Shown here piece after piece: positions 17,081 to 26,565 of a stretch of 64,000 nucleotides of DNA. This stretch comes from Bacteroidota bacterium (GTDB lineage Bacteria; Bacteroidota; Bacteroidia; 2-12-FULL-35-15). A program made the translations under genes and the position numbers. The notes beneath the pieces were generated by a model, which searched no databases, was not told the DNA's origin, and was given only the letters and a program-made list of their open reading frames with translations. Position 1 is the first letter of the stretch, and each line of letters starts with the position of its first letter. The DNA lies in assembly GCA_017303895.1 (NCBI GenBank), contig JAFLBF010000001.1, forward strand, positions 496,001 to 560,000, in the 5' to 3' direction.

Positions 17081-18106
17081 TTAAATACGTGATTTAAAAT
17101 GTTTGTTACCAAACATGGAAGGATACACCCATCGCAACGAGATCTCAAAGCCCCCTCTTGAAGAGGAAGCAACACGCAGTTTGGATAAATTGACATCATA
17201 ACTAAATCCAATTGAATAGTTTGAATATTCAAATTTGGCAATAGCAATAAAGGCATCTTGAAAACGATAATAAGCCCCCAAAGAAAATGCGGAAGACTTT
17301 TTTAATCCGGTATATTTTGAACCCTCTTGTAAAATGTATTGAAAGGTCATACCAGGATTAACCTCCGTAGCTGCGCCTTGCATAAAGACAATATAAGAAG
17401 GCTTTAATACAAGGTTGCTATTCGGCATACCAATAGATGCATTTCCATTTAAAACAATTTTCATATTGAGTCTTTCGGGTGCACCATAAAAAGAGTAGGC
17501 CGGGCGATGAGGATGAAAAATGGCAACGCCAATATTTACTTTTCGCGCATTATTTGCCGAGATATAAGCCTCATCGGTTCCATAGCTGTATTGTAAGCCG
17601 GCACCAAGATCAAACATTGTAAAGCTGCCGGGCAAATTGTTTTCTCCTGTAGGTGCATTTGCATCATAGGTCATACCATTGTACTGGCTGCCCCATGTAA
17701 GTTTTGATGCATTCATACTTCTTTGTCCGAAGCCGGCAATGATGCCTCCAGAGAAAATGCTTTTGTCGTTCACGTTAATAATTCCCGAAACAGAAAGGTT
17801 CACCTGATTAGAGCCTAGTGCCGCATCTCCTGCTTTATCGCTGAAAAAATCAACACCTATACCCAGGTGGTGTTTTTTTTCTTTGAGCATTCTGGCATCA
17901 AAAGAGAAGGCGTATGTTCGATAAGGAGAACCAATGCTTTGCCATTGATTTTTAAAATTCAAGATCCCCCTTAATTCATGATGAACTCCAACGTTAGCAG
18001 GATTTAACTGTACGGGCGTTTCGTCAAATTGAGAAAAGTGAATGTCCTGAGCTCCCGCTGAAAAAGAGATCGCAGAAAGCGCAATGGCAAAAGTCAACCG
18101 TTTCAT
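17081..18106 (-). CDS. type IX secretion system membrane protein, PorP/SprF family
   Basis: A 341-residue outer-membrane barrel with a signal peptide ending FSAGAQ and the family opening DIHFSQFDETPVQLNPANVG. Later strands contain GILNFKNQW and SFDARM. PorP/SprF proteins usually help attach or secrete one particular large T9SS type B cargo encoded next to them. Here the upstream neighbour is the SprB-like giant, which fits that rule. The ATG at 18106 begins the signal peptide; the longer frame to 18139 adds 11 residues. Confidence 0.92.
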   Translation of the reverse strand: MKRLTFAIALSAISFSAGAQDIHFSQFDETPVQLNPANVGVHHELRGILNFKNQWQSIGSPYRTYAFSFDARMLKEKKHHLGIGVDFFSDKAGDAALGSNQVNLSVSGIINVNDKSIFSGGIIAGFGQRSMNASKLTWGSQYNGMTYDANAPTGENNLPGSFTMFDLGAGLQYSYGTDEAYISANNARKVNIGVAIFHPHRPAYSFYGAPERLNMKIVLNGNASIGMPNSNLVLKPSYIVFMQGAATEVNPGMTFQYILQEGSKYTGLKKSSAFSLGAYYRFQDAFIAIAKFEYSNYSIGFSYDVNLSKLRVASSSRGGFEISLRWVYPSMFGNKHFKSRI

Positions 18107-18218
18107 TGTTGAAGAATTAGCAAGGTGTAAATTATACATCTTAAAAAGTTTAGTAGTAGTTTTTCTTTTTAGCGTTAATTAAAAAATAACAACGCAGATC
18201 ATTTGTGTAGTTTTCATG

Positions 18219-18230
18219 TTGAGTGTAAGT
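18219..18230 (-). repeat. 12-base motif shared with the leader of the SprB-like gene
   Basis: TTGAGTGTAAGT (plus strand) occurs here, between the SprB-like stop and the PorP/SprF start, and again at 22802-22813 just before the SprB-like ATG. The placement near the starts of two functionally paired genes suggests a shared control element. Confidence 0.35.
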
Positions 18231-18240
18231 TTTTAAGTGA

Positions 18241-21200
18241 TTATTTGATTAAAGTAATATTTCCTTGTTTTTTTACTTCTTGTCCGTTAATGGTTGCTGT
18301 TAAATAATAAACAAAAACAGCTGCGTCCATTTTCTTTCCTCTGTATGTGCCATCCCATCCATAAGCGGCATCTTTAGTTTCAAACACTTTTTCGCCCCAG
18401 CGGTCATAGATGAAGAACTCTAAGTTGGTGATGCAATTTCCCATCACATAAAGAAAATCATTCTGCCCATCTTCGTTTGGAGAGAAGGCGTTCGGCACAA
18501 AAAGTTCCCCGCAAACAATATCAACAAAAACAATTACGGTGTCGCTACCGCTACAACCATTTTGAGTTGCGGTAATAACATAGATTGTTGTTTGGGTTGG
18601 CGAAGCTGTTGGGTCCTCACAAGTAGTACAGCTCAATCCTGTTGAAGGTGTCCAAAGGATTGTTGCTCCTGCCGGCACAGTCCCGTTTAGAACCGTGTTT
18701 GTTCCGGAAAGTATGGTTACATCTGTTCCTGCGCTTACACCGCTTAAGCTTCCTGTTACTCCAACTGTTCCACTGCTTGTTGCTGTACAACCGCTTGCAT
18801 CGGTTATTGTAACAGAATATGTTCCTGCAGAAAGTCCTGTTATAGAGCTGTTGGTAGCGCTGGTATTCCAAACCGGACTTAATACTCCATTTCCGCCACT
18901 GGCGTTCACGGTTGCTGTTCCATCGCTATTGCCACATGTTGCAGGTGTTGTGCTTACAGTAACAACAATTGCTGCCGGCTGCGTTATGGTTACTGTTGTT
19001 GAGTTAGAGCAACCAGTTCCATCTGTAGCTGTTACAGTATATGTGCCGGCAGATAAATTGCTTGCAGTAGGATTGCTTCCTGCTCCTCCACTCCAAGAGT
19101 ACGTTATTGTTCCGGATCCACCTGTTGCACTTGCAGTAGCGCTTCCATTGTTTCCTCCGTTACATAAAATATTTGTTTGTGATGTAATAGAAACACTTGG
19201 TCCACCACTACTAGCAATTGTAGCAGTTGTTGTTGCTGTACATCCGTTTGCGTCAGTAGCCGTAACAGTATATGTTCCTGCAGCCTGGTTGCTAATGCTT
19301 GCACCGGATAAACTTCCCGGCATCCAGTTATAAGTAATGGTTCCTGTGCCACCACTTGCGCTTGCTGTTGCGGCACCATTGTTACTTCCGCAGGCGGTTG
19401 GTGTTGTTGCTGTAATGGAAACAGAAACAGCACTTGTTGTTTGTGTGATCGTAACCGTTGTTGTGCCCGGGCAACTTCCTCCATCGGATGCGGTAACGGT
19501 ATATGTTCCTGCAGCCAATCCTGTTTGTGATGCACCGGTTAAACTTCCCGGCATCCACGTATATGTTACGGTTCCGGTTCCACCTGTTGAAGTGGCCGTT
19601 GCTGCTCCGGTGTTTTGGCCGAAGCAAAGAATGTTTGTTTGTGAAGCAATGCTTGCTGTTGGTCCGCCACTGTTAGCAATTGTAGCTGTGGCTGTTGATG
19701 TACAACCATTCGCATCTGTAGTAGTAACCGTATATGTTCCTGCAGCCTGATTGCTGATCGTTGTTCCGGCTAAACTTCCCGGCATCCAAGAATAGGTAAC
19801 GGCACCAACTCCACCTGTTGAGGTGGCGGTGGCCGATCCATTGTTTGATCCGCAAGTAGCAGGTGTTGTTCCTGAAATAGAAGCTGCAAGAGTGCTTGCC
19901 GCTTGAGCTATTGTAGCAGTTGTTGTTGCTGTACATCCGTTTGCATCTGTAGCAGTAACCGTATATGTTCCGGCTGCCTGATTGCTGATGGTTGCTCCGG
20001 TTAAACTTCCCGGCATCCAGTTATAGGTGATCGTGCCGGTTCCGCCCGAACCAGAAGCGGTTGCTGCACCTGTTGCTCCTGAACATGCTGTTGGAGTGGT
20101 GCTTGATATGGACACAGAAACAGCGCTGGCCGGTTGAGTAATGGTCACTGTTGTTGTGCCCGTACAGCTATTACCATCCGTAGCAGTAACGGTATATGTT
20201 CCTGCCGCCAATCCTGTTTGTGATGCACCGGTTAAACTTCCCGGCATCCAGTTGTAGGTGTAAGAGGTGGTGCTGCCGCTGGCACTAACAGTAGCAGAAC
20301 CGGTTTGGCCAACACATTGAATGTTTGTTGGTGTTCCGGTAACGGTGATCGTTGGGCAAACTGTTGCGTTACAAGGTTGAATACCTGTTAAGGTTGTTAT
20401 TGTTGTTACTGTTCCGGCATTGTCGGTTACTTGAATTGGTTGTGAAGGGAATGATGCCGGCAAGGTTCCAGAGTTTGTGTTTGTAGAAAAAGTTGTCCAA
20501 GATGCCGGTGTATTACAAGATGTAGCCGGCAAACCGCCCACTAAACAGATGTTTACGATCGGTGTCCAGCTTCCACCGCAAGCAGTACAGGTTGCAGAAT
20601 TTGTTATTGGAGAACTTGATGCAGGAGTAAAATACTGCCAAGTATAAGGCGCAACACCATTTGAAACAGTTAATGTCCCATTTGTTTCTTGACATACATT
20701 TAGGGTAGCACACGGAGAAACGACAATTGAAATACTTTCGTTTCCACAGGCAAGAGTGTAAGTGATCGTATGGGTTCCAACGCCAGCTGTTGCAGGGTTA
20801 AATACACCGGTTGATGGGTTAACGCCAGGACCACTGAATGTTCCACCGGGAGTTGCAACAGTTAATGTAACTGGTGCAGCACTTGAACATAAAACACCCG
20901 GGTTACAAATAGTAGCATCACAACAAGTTAATGAAAGCGGTGCTGCGGCAGTCATATTTACAACCTGTACCGTTCCTGTTCTTGCGCCTGTTGTGCCAGA
21001 GGTTCCCGTTGTTCCACAGATCACAACATCGCCTCCGCTTAATACATGAACGTCATATACTTTGTATGTGGTAGCAACAGAAGAAAGTTGGTTAAGGTTT
21101 GAGTCGAATTTAATAACAGCATTGCCGGATCCCGCATATACGTTTCCGGATGCATCAATATCCAATCCGCTGTTTTGTACTTGTCCTGTTCCAAATCCAC

Positions 21201-22791
21201 CACCGGTAATTGTTGCTGTAGCGATTATTGCTCCGGTAGCGAAATCACGTTTGTGTAATTGATTCCCCTTATGGGTATATAAAAAGCCATTGTAATATCT
21301 GATTGCCATGATCCCGGAGTTGTCCTTTCTCCAATTTTCACATTTATAGCTAAGGCCATAGGAATTGCTTGCATGGAATGCTGCTGTTTGTCCGTTAGGA
21401 CACAACGTAAAATTCTGAGAGATATAGCCAATCGAGTCGTGTGTCAAATAGGCAAATTTTCCGTTACCACAGGCTGTGATCGACCGAACTTCCTGAGTTG
21501 GGAAAAGCTGTCCACCTGTTACCTGAACACTAGCAGTAATGTTTCCACTGTTTACATCAACATCGTAGATGTATGGTAGAGGAGGGAGGAAGCCACCTGT
21601 TCCTCCAATAACCAATTTAGATTGGTCACAGTTAAATGAAATGTTCCAGAATTCTGTGGAGGTGAAAATCCCACCGGGACTACCGTTATTCCACACAACC
21701 CCTCCGGCATTGTTTACTTTAACAATTGCAGCAACAGAACCCTGAGTAACATAAGAGTTTCCTAAGTTGTCCGTTGCGAATGTTCCCAACCAGGCAGAGG
21801 TGTCATAAGGAGTGTTATAGGTCCATTGTAATACACCTGTTGAATTATACTTGATCAATTGCATTGGAGTTACACCACCAATGATATACACGTTACCGGC
21901 ACCATCTTTTTCGCACTCCCAAACACAGTCCCAAGCAGTAGCAAAAGCCGGTGTTTGTGTCCAAGGGTCGATGATCAATGTTTTTGTATGATCGTATTTT
22001 CCAAGTTTAAAACTTGCTGTTTTTCCTTTAATAATAAAAGATGATTTCACAACTTGATTGTGATTATCGGCATAAAATGTTAAAGGTGCATGGTCAACAA
22101 TGTCGCCAAATTTTGTAGGAACAAGCAAGTTGTTTTTGTTGATGGAAACACTTTTGTCGTACTTCATCTTGATCATGGACGCGTCTGCGCCCGGATGAAG
22201 GATAATGGCATATTTGATACCCGACTCAGGGTGGAAGGTATATTCAATGTCAATGTTCGGATAAATGTTCTTGTAAGTGATCTTTTTGAATGCTTTTACA
22301 TTAGAAACATCTTTGCTTTTTCCGTTTTCCTTGTATGAGTAGGAGTGGTATTCTTTTGTTTCTTGTTCTGCAACAATTTGTACACCAGCATTCGCTCCGT
22401 CAAAAAACATGGGTATAACATCCGTTTCGTGCTCTACTTTTCTGCCCTCGTCTTCAAAAGCTTTAAATTCTTCTGCGCTTGCAAACCCTTTTTGTTTGCG
22501 CAACTCTCTTTCTTCTTTATCATTTTCCTTTTGCCAAACCTTTAAGAAGCTATATACTAAACCTTTTTGAGTAAAATAGATCTTTGTAGCACCATGATCC
22601 ATTGCATACAAAACAGGGGCATTGTAGTTTTCAAGACCATTTACTTGAAACTGTCCTTTGTTTTCGATGAACGCTTTGGTTTTATCGTATTTGGCTGTCC
22701 ACTTTGCTAATGCACTGTTTTGGGCAATTGCACTAGTAGAAAAGGCAAGAATAAAAAGAAGTTTGAATAAAAAATTTGGTCGTAGTCCCAT
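18241..22791 (-). CDS. giant SprB-like surface protein with T9SS type B (gliding motility-associated) C-terminal domain
   Basis: A 1516-residue protein. The signal peptide is followed by a DUF7948-like N-terminal domain (FIENKGQFQ, VLYAMDHGATKIYFTQKGLVYSF). A beta-propeller-like region spans about 290-620, then come linker domains with Cys pairs, then seven SprB-type repeats of about 77 residues with cores such as AAGTYTVTATDANGC. The type B sorting domain begins FVPNAFSPNEDGQNDF and contains FIYDRWGEKVF. SprB is the mobile gliding adhesin of Flavobacterium; this protein shares the repeat type but is much shorter, so adhesion or gliding is an inference. The ATG at 22791 begins at the signal peptide, not at the in-frame start at 22842. 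Confidence 0.9.
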   Translation of the reverse strand: MGLRPNFLFKLLFILAFSTSAIAQNSALAKWTAKYDKTKAFIENKGQFQVNGLENYNAPVLYAMDHGATKIYFTQKGLVYSFLKVWQKENDKEERELRKQKGFASAEEFKAFEDEGRKVEHETDVIPMFFDGANAGVQIVAEQETKEYHSYSYKENGKSKDVSNVKAFKKITYKNIYPNIDIEYTFHPESGIKYAIILHPGADASMIKMKYDKSVSINKNNLLVPTKFGDIVDHAPLTFYADNHNQVVKSSFIIKGKTASFKLGKYDHTKTLIIDPWTQTPAFATAWDCVWECEKDGAGNVYIIGGVTPMQLIKYNSTGVLQWTYNTPYDTSAWLGTFATDNLGNSYVTQGSVAAIVKVNNAGGVVWNNGSPGGIFTSTEFWNISFNCDQSKLVIGGTGGFLPPLPYIYDVDVNSGNITASVQVTGGQLFPTQEVRSITACGNGKFAYLTHDSIGYISQNFTLCPNGQTAAFHASNSYGLSYKCENWRKDNSGIMAIRYYNGFLYTHKGNQLHKRDFATGAIIATATITGGGFGTGQVQNSGLDIDASGNVYAGSGNAVIKFDSNLNQLSSVATTYKVYDVHVLSGGDVVICGTTGTSGTTGARTGTVQVVNMTAAAPLSLTCCDATICNPGVLCSSAAPVTLTVATPGGTFSGPGVNPSTGVFNPATAGVGTHTITYTLACGNESISIVVSPCATLNVCQETNGTLTVSNGVAPYTWQYFTPASSSPITNSATCTACGGSWTPIVNICLVGGLPATSCNTPASWTTFSTNTNSGTLPASFPSQPIQVTDNAGTVTTITTLTGIQPCNATVCPTITVTGTPTNIQCVGQTGSATVSASGSTTSYTYNWMPGSLTGASQTGLAAGTYTVTATDGNSCTGTTTVTITQPASAVSVSISSTTPTACSGATGAATASGSGGTGTITYNWMPGSLTGATISNQAAGTYTVTATDANGCTATTTATIAQAASTLAASISGTTPATCGSNNGSATATSTGGVGAVTYSWMPGSLAGTTISNQAAGTYTVTTTDANGCTSTATATIANSGGPTASIASQTNILCFGQNTGAATATSTGGTGTVTYTWMPGSLTGASQTGLAAGTYTVTASDGGSCPGTTTVTITQTTSAVSVSITATTPTACGSNNGAATASASGGTGTITYNWMPGSLSGASISNQAAGTYTVTATDANGCTATTTATIASSGGPSVSITSQTNILCNGGNNGSATASATGGSGTITYSWSGGAGSNPTASNLSAGTYTVTATDGTGCSNSTTVTITQPAAIVVTVSTTPATCGNSDGTATVNASGGNGVLSPVWNTSATNSSITGLSAGTYSVTITDASGCTATSSGTVGVTGSLSGVSAGTDVTILSGTNTVLNGTVPAGATILWTPSTGLSCTTCEDPTASPTQTTIYVITATQNGCSGSDTVIVFVDIVCGELFVPNAFSPNEDGQNDFLYVMGNCITNLEFFIYDRWGEKVFETKDAAYGWDGTYRGKKMDAAVFVYYLTATINGQEVKKQGNITLIK
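18760..20360 (-). repeat. seven SprB-type tandem repeats with an exact 231-base period
   Basis: The segment AACTTCCCGG (plus strand, encoding part of MPGSL) recurs at 19311, 19542, 19773, 20004 and 20235, each exactly 231 bases (77 codons) apart. Two more diverged units flank the low-coordinate side. The units fall into two sub-types (GASQTGLAAG and ISNQAAG), arranged A-B-B-A-B, which suggests duplication of blocks of units. Confidence 0.9.
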
Positions 22792-22801
22792 CGTTTTTAT
22801 A

Positions 22802-22813
22802 TTGAGTGTAAGT
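22802..22813 (-). repeat. 12-base leader motif, second copy
   Basis: A second copy of TTGAGTGTAAGT lies 10 bases before the SprB-like ATG, downstream of its -7 element, so it would be in the untranslated leader. Confidence 0.35.
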
Positions 22814-22826
22814 GTTTTTTCCAAAT

Positions 22827-22834
22827 CAAAAATA
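22827..22834 (-). promoter_or_regulatory. -7 promoter element of the SprB-like gene
   Basis: The minus strand reads TATTTTTG, matching TAnnTTTG, 35 bases before the ATG at 22791. Just upstream lie two 11-base direct repeats, CACAAAAAATG on the plus strand at 22838-22848 and 22857-22867, 19 bases apart, which may bind a regulator. Confidence 0.5.
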
Positions 22835-22968
22835 ACGCACAAAAAATGTTATACCACACAAAAAATGGTTTATTATTGGAAGTCTGATTTGGAGTTTGTT
22901 AAAATAAAAACTATATTTATCAGGCCGTTTAGAAACAAAAAAACAGTTTATTCTTATATTTTAGTGAT

Positions 22969-24453
22969 ATGAAACCTTCAGATGACCTCCATCAACTGAT
23001 CAAAAACCTAAGCATGTCCGAGAAGAGATATTTTAAAATATATTCTTCCCGCCATGTGATCGGCCATAACAACAATTATATTCATCTGTTTGATGAAATC
23101 GACAAGCAGAAGGAATATGATGAAGCAAAGATCAAAAGCGTATTTGTTCATGAAACATTTGTGAAGCATTTGCCATCAGAAAAGAATTATCTCTACAACC
23201 ATATACTTGAAAGCCTCAACGCTTTTCATAAAGACAGAACTTTTCTGACCCGGTATTCCAATATCTTAATGAACATTGAAGTGCTTTACAACAAAGGCCT
23301 TTATGAGCAATGTAGAAAAGTGATCCAAAAGGCGAAAAAAGAAGCGTATGCATTAGAAAAATTTTCTATTCTCTTTTTGATCATTCGTTGGGAAACCTTG
23401 GTATATGTTAAAGATGAGGATATAAAAGGCTTGCGTAAAAGTTTTGCTGAAGAGCTTCGAATATTAGAAGTGATAAGAATCCAAACGGCTTTGATGCAGA
23501 TCGCATTTAATATTCAAATAGAGATCTACAATGGAAAGGTTACCAATGCATACATTGAAAAGCAACAGAAAGAGATCAGTAACTATTATCCTCCACAAAA
23601 AGGATATAACAGCTTCTGGGCACAATACTATTATCATTCGGCCATGGGTCTTATTTATTCTGTCCAGAAAAAATATCTACAATGTTTTAATTGTTACAAG
23701 GATATCAATGTGCTTATGCAAAGTGAAAAACAGTTTATTGTCGATCTTCCGCACATTTATCATACAAACAACAACAACATGGTTAATCTGATGTTTGTTT
23801 TGGAGAATTATGATAGAATTTTGCCTTTGATCCAACATCAGAAAGCATTTACAGGGATCTATAAGATTAAAAACCCTGCATTGTCGCTGAAAGTATTCTT
23901 AAATACATTTGAGAGTGAATTGTATCTATACTACAAGACAGAGCAATTTGAACAAGGCGTTTTAACAATAAAACGGTTGGAGCCCGAACTTAAAAAAGTG
24001 GATATTAAATTTAGCCCTTCATTGTTCGACCTATTCTTTGTGATGTCGGTTGTTTTTTGGGGCAACGAAGATTTTAAAGCTTCCATTAGGTGGCTAAATA
24101 AAATACTTAACCATGAGAAAGAGGTCAACTTGCGAAAAGAACTACAGATCAATACGCGTTTATTTTATTTGATCGTACTGTTGGAGAAAGAAGATCTTTT
24201 TTTTGAAAATCAGTACAATTCGACTAAACGATTTATGGCCAATGAAAAAGAGTTTAAGAAACAAGCGTTGGTGTTAGAAGCCATTAAGATCCTTTCGGAG
24301 CAACGAAGATCCGGTATAAAGAAAAACCGTTTAGTGCAGATCTTATCGGCAATGAAACAGATGGAGAAAAAGATAGGCGTAGAATCACTTAATCCACAAT
24401 TTGATTTTGAACAATGGGTCGAATTAAAGATGATCAACGAAAAAATAATATAA
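22969..24453 (+). CDS. large helical protein of unknown function (TPR-like)
   Basis: A 494-residue, almost wholly alpha-helical cytoplasmic protein, rich in Lys, Glu, Tyr and Phe, without signal peptide or membrane span. The opening SDDLHQLIKNLSMSEKRYFKIYSSRH is of a kind I associate with long conserved unknowns in Bacteroidota. Paired helices such as NKGLYEQCRKVIQKAKKEAY near 110 and the spacing of aromatic residues suggest TPR-type scaffolding. It is divergent from the SprB-like gene and precedes the YdeI-like gene by one base, so those two are cotranscribed. No function can be assigned. Confidence 0.75.
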   Translation: MKPSDDLHQLIKNLSMSEKRYFKIYSSRHVIGHNNNYIHLFDEIDKQKEYDEAKIKSVFVHETFVKHLPSEKNYLYNHILESLNAFHKDRTFLTRYSNILMNIEVLYNKGLYEQCRKVIQKAKKEAYALEKFSILFLIIRWETLVYVKDEDIKGLRKSFAEELRILEVIRIQTALMQIAFNIQIEIYNGKVTNAYIEKQQKEISNYYPPQKGYNSFWAQYYYHSAMGLIYSVQKKYLQCFNCYKDINVLMQSEKQFIVDLPHIYHTNNNNMVNLMFVLENYDRILPLIQHQKAFTGIYKIKNPALSLKVFLNTFESELYLYYKTEQFEQGVLTIKRLEPELKKVDIKFSPSLFDLFFVMSVVFWGNEDFKASIRWLNKILNHEKEVNLRKELQINTRLFYLIVLLEKEDLFFENQYNSTKRFMANEKEFKKQALVLEAIKILSEQRRSGIKKNRLVQILSAMKQMEKKIGVESLNPQFDFEQWVELKMINEKII

Positions 24454-24454
24454 A

Positions 24455-24964
24455 ATGGTCGAATTTCAATCATTAATAGAGCGTTTTGATAAAAAAGGGG
24501 AGAAGACCGGTTGGACCTTTGTTGAAATAACAGGGGAACTGGCGCAAAAGCTGAAACCCTCCAATAAAAGGGCGTTTCGGGTAAAAGGCTTTTTAGATAA
24601 ACATCCCATTGCTCAGGTAGCACTTATTCCAATGGGTGATGGCAGCTTTATTCTGCCCATGAATCAAAGCATGCGAAAAGCAACAAAGAAAAAAGAAGGC
24701 GATAAATTGTCTGTAAAACTTGAAGAGGACACTTCACCAATATTATTAGATCCGGATCTTGTGATGTGTTTAGAGGATGATGAACTAGCGCAAAAACACT
24801 TCGAAAAACTAACGAGATCACATCAGAATTATTTTTCGAAATGGATCGCCAGCGCTAAAACAGAAGAAACAAAATCGAAAAGAATTGCTCAAGCCTTGGA
24901 TGCACTATCAAAAGGTTGGGGGTATCCGGAAATGATCAGAGCCAATAAAAAAGTGAAAGATTAG
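24455..24964 (+). CDS. YdeI/OmpD-associated family protein (DUF1905 plus YdeI-type C-terminus)
   Basis: A 169-residue protein. The N-terminal DUF1905-like barrel (residues about 5-88) contains GWTFVEITGELAQKLKPSNKRAFRVKG and ALIPMGDGSFILPMNQSMRKA. The C-terminal helical part (about 105-160; HFEKLTRSHQNYFSKWIASAKTEETKSKRI) is the bacteriocin-protection YdeI type. Biochemical function is not established. Its stop overlaps the stop of the convergent transglycosylase gene by four bases. Confidence 0.85.
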   Translation: MVEFQSLIERFDKKGEKTGWTFVEITGELAQKLKPSNKRAFRVKGFLDKHPIAQVALIPMGDGSFILPMNQSMRKATKKKEGDKLSVKLEEDTSPILLDPDLVMCLEDDELAQKHFEKLTRSHQNYFSKWIASAKTEETKSKRIAQALDALSKGWGYPEMIRANKKVKD

Positions 24965-26475
24965 TTGGTGCCAACCTTTATTTTTTGTCCGGGCATGAGT
25001 GTGTATTTGGTGCCGAACTTATTTAATTTCTTAAGTTCATCAACGGTGGTTTTGTTTTGTTGTGCGATCTTGAATAATGTGTCACCCTTCTTTACCACAT
25101 AGTATTTAAATCCTCCTTGCGTAGTTGTTTTGCTACCTTGAGAAATTTTTGTGTCGTTAGCAGTAGAGGTGTTTGCAGTTGCGCTGCCAGCCTTTTTACC
25201 ATAGATATAAATGGTTAGTTTTCTGCCGGGTTTTACGGTGCTGCCGGTAATTCCATTCCACTGTTTGATATCTGCTACTGTACAACCATACCGTTTGGCA
25301 ATGGTGCTGAGGTGTTCTCCGCTTCTAACGGTGTGAATCTTCATTGTTTCTTGCGCTGCAAGAATCGTTTGACTATTCAGCGAATCGTTATTTAATAGGT
25401 TATAGATCTTTTCTTCATTTGTTATGAATGCACCCATTTTATTGGCGGGTAGCGTCAGAATACTCACTTCATCAGGCAAAACTGGTATGATCCTTTTTTT
25501 GTAAACGGGATTTAAGTACATCAACTCATCGGCAGGAATATCGAGTACGGCCGAGATCTGTTCAAAAGAGATCTGTTTCTTTACGATAACAGTATCCACC
25601 TCTAAAAATGTTTTTTTAGGAATAGCAGAATGTAGGTTGTGTTCTGCGGTGTAGTTCATTACATAATTCACTGCAATAAAAGCCGGGACATAACCTTGTG
25701 TTTCTTTTGGTAAAAATGGCCGGATCTCCCAATAGGTTTTTTTACCACCACTTTTTCTGATCGCTCTATTCACCGTTCCCGGCCCACCATTGTAGGCTGC
25801 TAATACCATTTGCCAGTCGCCAAACAAACCATATAGATATTTAAAATACTCACATGCTGCAATGGTAGATTTGTAGGGATCGCAGCGCTCATCGACATAC
25901 GATGATACTTTTAATCCATAGATCTTTCCGGTTGGATACATGAATTGCCACAAGCCCATAGCTCCTGCTTTACTTTTTGCTAAAGGATTTAAAGCAGATT
26001 CACAAATGGCCAGGTATTTTAACTCAAGTGGAAGATTGTATTTATCCAGCTGTTCTTCAAACATCGGAAAATAGAATTGAGAAAGAGCCATCATTCTGGA
26101 CACAAGTTCTCTTCTGCGCAAGGTGTACATTTGAATGTATCCTTTTACAACAGGATTGTACTGAAGGTCGAATGGGGAGGCCGCATCCAGCTTAGCTAAG
26201 CGCGCTTCGTAAACACCATCATCATATTTTGGTACGGAATCGGCAGGGAATTGATATTTCGGATTCTTTGGGTAAACGATCTTCGCATATCCTTTTTCAA
26301 ATAAGTTTAGGGAATGTAAACTATCTAATGCAGCTGCGATCGGATCATCCTGAAATTGATCCACAGCATAGCCCACTGGTGCCTGTGCCACAACCTTTAG
26401 AAAGGAGAACAGAAATAAAAAAACTATGTATCTAAGTGTTTTCAGAATAATGAATAATAATCGGTTGAAATACAA
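24961..26475 (-). CDS. membrane-bound lytic transglycosylase, MltD type, with two LysM domains
   Basis: A 504-residue exported muramidase that cleaves peptidoglycan glycan strands. The SLT domain carries the catalytic glutamate E159 in AICESALNP, followed by AGAMGLWQFMYPTG and LAAYNGGPGTVNRAI. Two LysM domains near the C-terminus (HTVRSGEHLSTIAKRYGCT and YYVVKKGDTLFKIAQQNKT) bind peptidoglycan. The start is uncertain: the frame closes two codons before TTG 26475 and no ATG precedes the signal-like segment, so TTG is used. Confidence 0.92.
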   Translation of the reverse strand: MYFNRLLFIILKTLRYIVFLFLFSFLKVVAQAPVGYAVDQFQDDPIAAALDSLHSLNLFEKGYAKIVYPKNPKYQFPADSVPKYDDGVYEARLAKLDAASPFDLQYNPVVKGYIQMYTLRRRELVSRMMALSQFYFPMFEEQLDKYNLPLELKYLAICESALNPLAKSKAGAMGLWQFMYPTGKIYGLKVSSYVDERCDPYKSTIAACEYFKYLYGLFGDWQMVLAAYNGGPGTVNRAIRKSGGKKTYWEIRPFLPKETQGYVPAFIAVNYVMNYTAEHNLHSAIPKKTFLEVDTVIVKKQISFEQISAVLDIPADELMYLNPVYKKRIIPVLPDEVSILTLPANKMGAFITNEEKIYNLLNNDSLNSQTILAAQETMKIHTVRSGEHLSTIAKRYGCTVADIKQWNGITGSTVKPGRKLTIYIYGKKAGSATANTSTANDTKISQGSKTTTQGGFKYYVVKKGDTLFKIAQQNKTTVDELKKLNKFGTKYTLMPGQKIKVGTN

Positions 26476-26565
26476 ATATCACAATGATACTCTAAAATAT
26501 TACAAACGATTAGACGAGTGTCTTATTTTTATACACGAAAAAATGTTAATGAAAAAAGCAGGAAA

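Noticed and set aside
19104-19535. Long antisense frames within the SprB-like repeats (for example the 143-codon frame)
   Set aside because: They arise from the repeated, GC-richer third positions of the real gene; Gln/Leu-rich low-complexity translations with no family features.
22658-22972. 104-codon plus-strand frame before the helical protein
   Set aside because: Antisense to the signal-peptide end of the SprB-like gene and its promoter; its overlap with the real ATG at 22969 is accidental.
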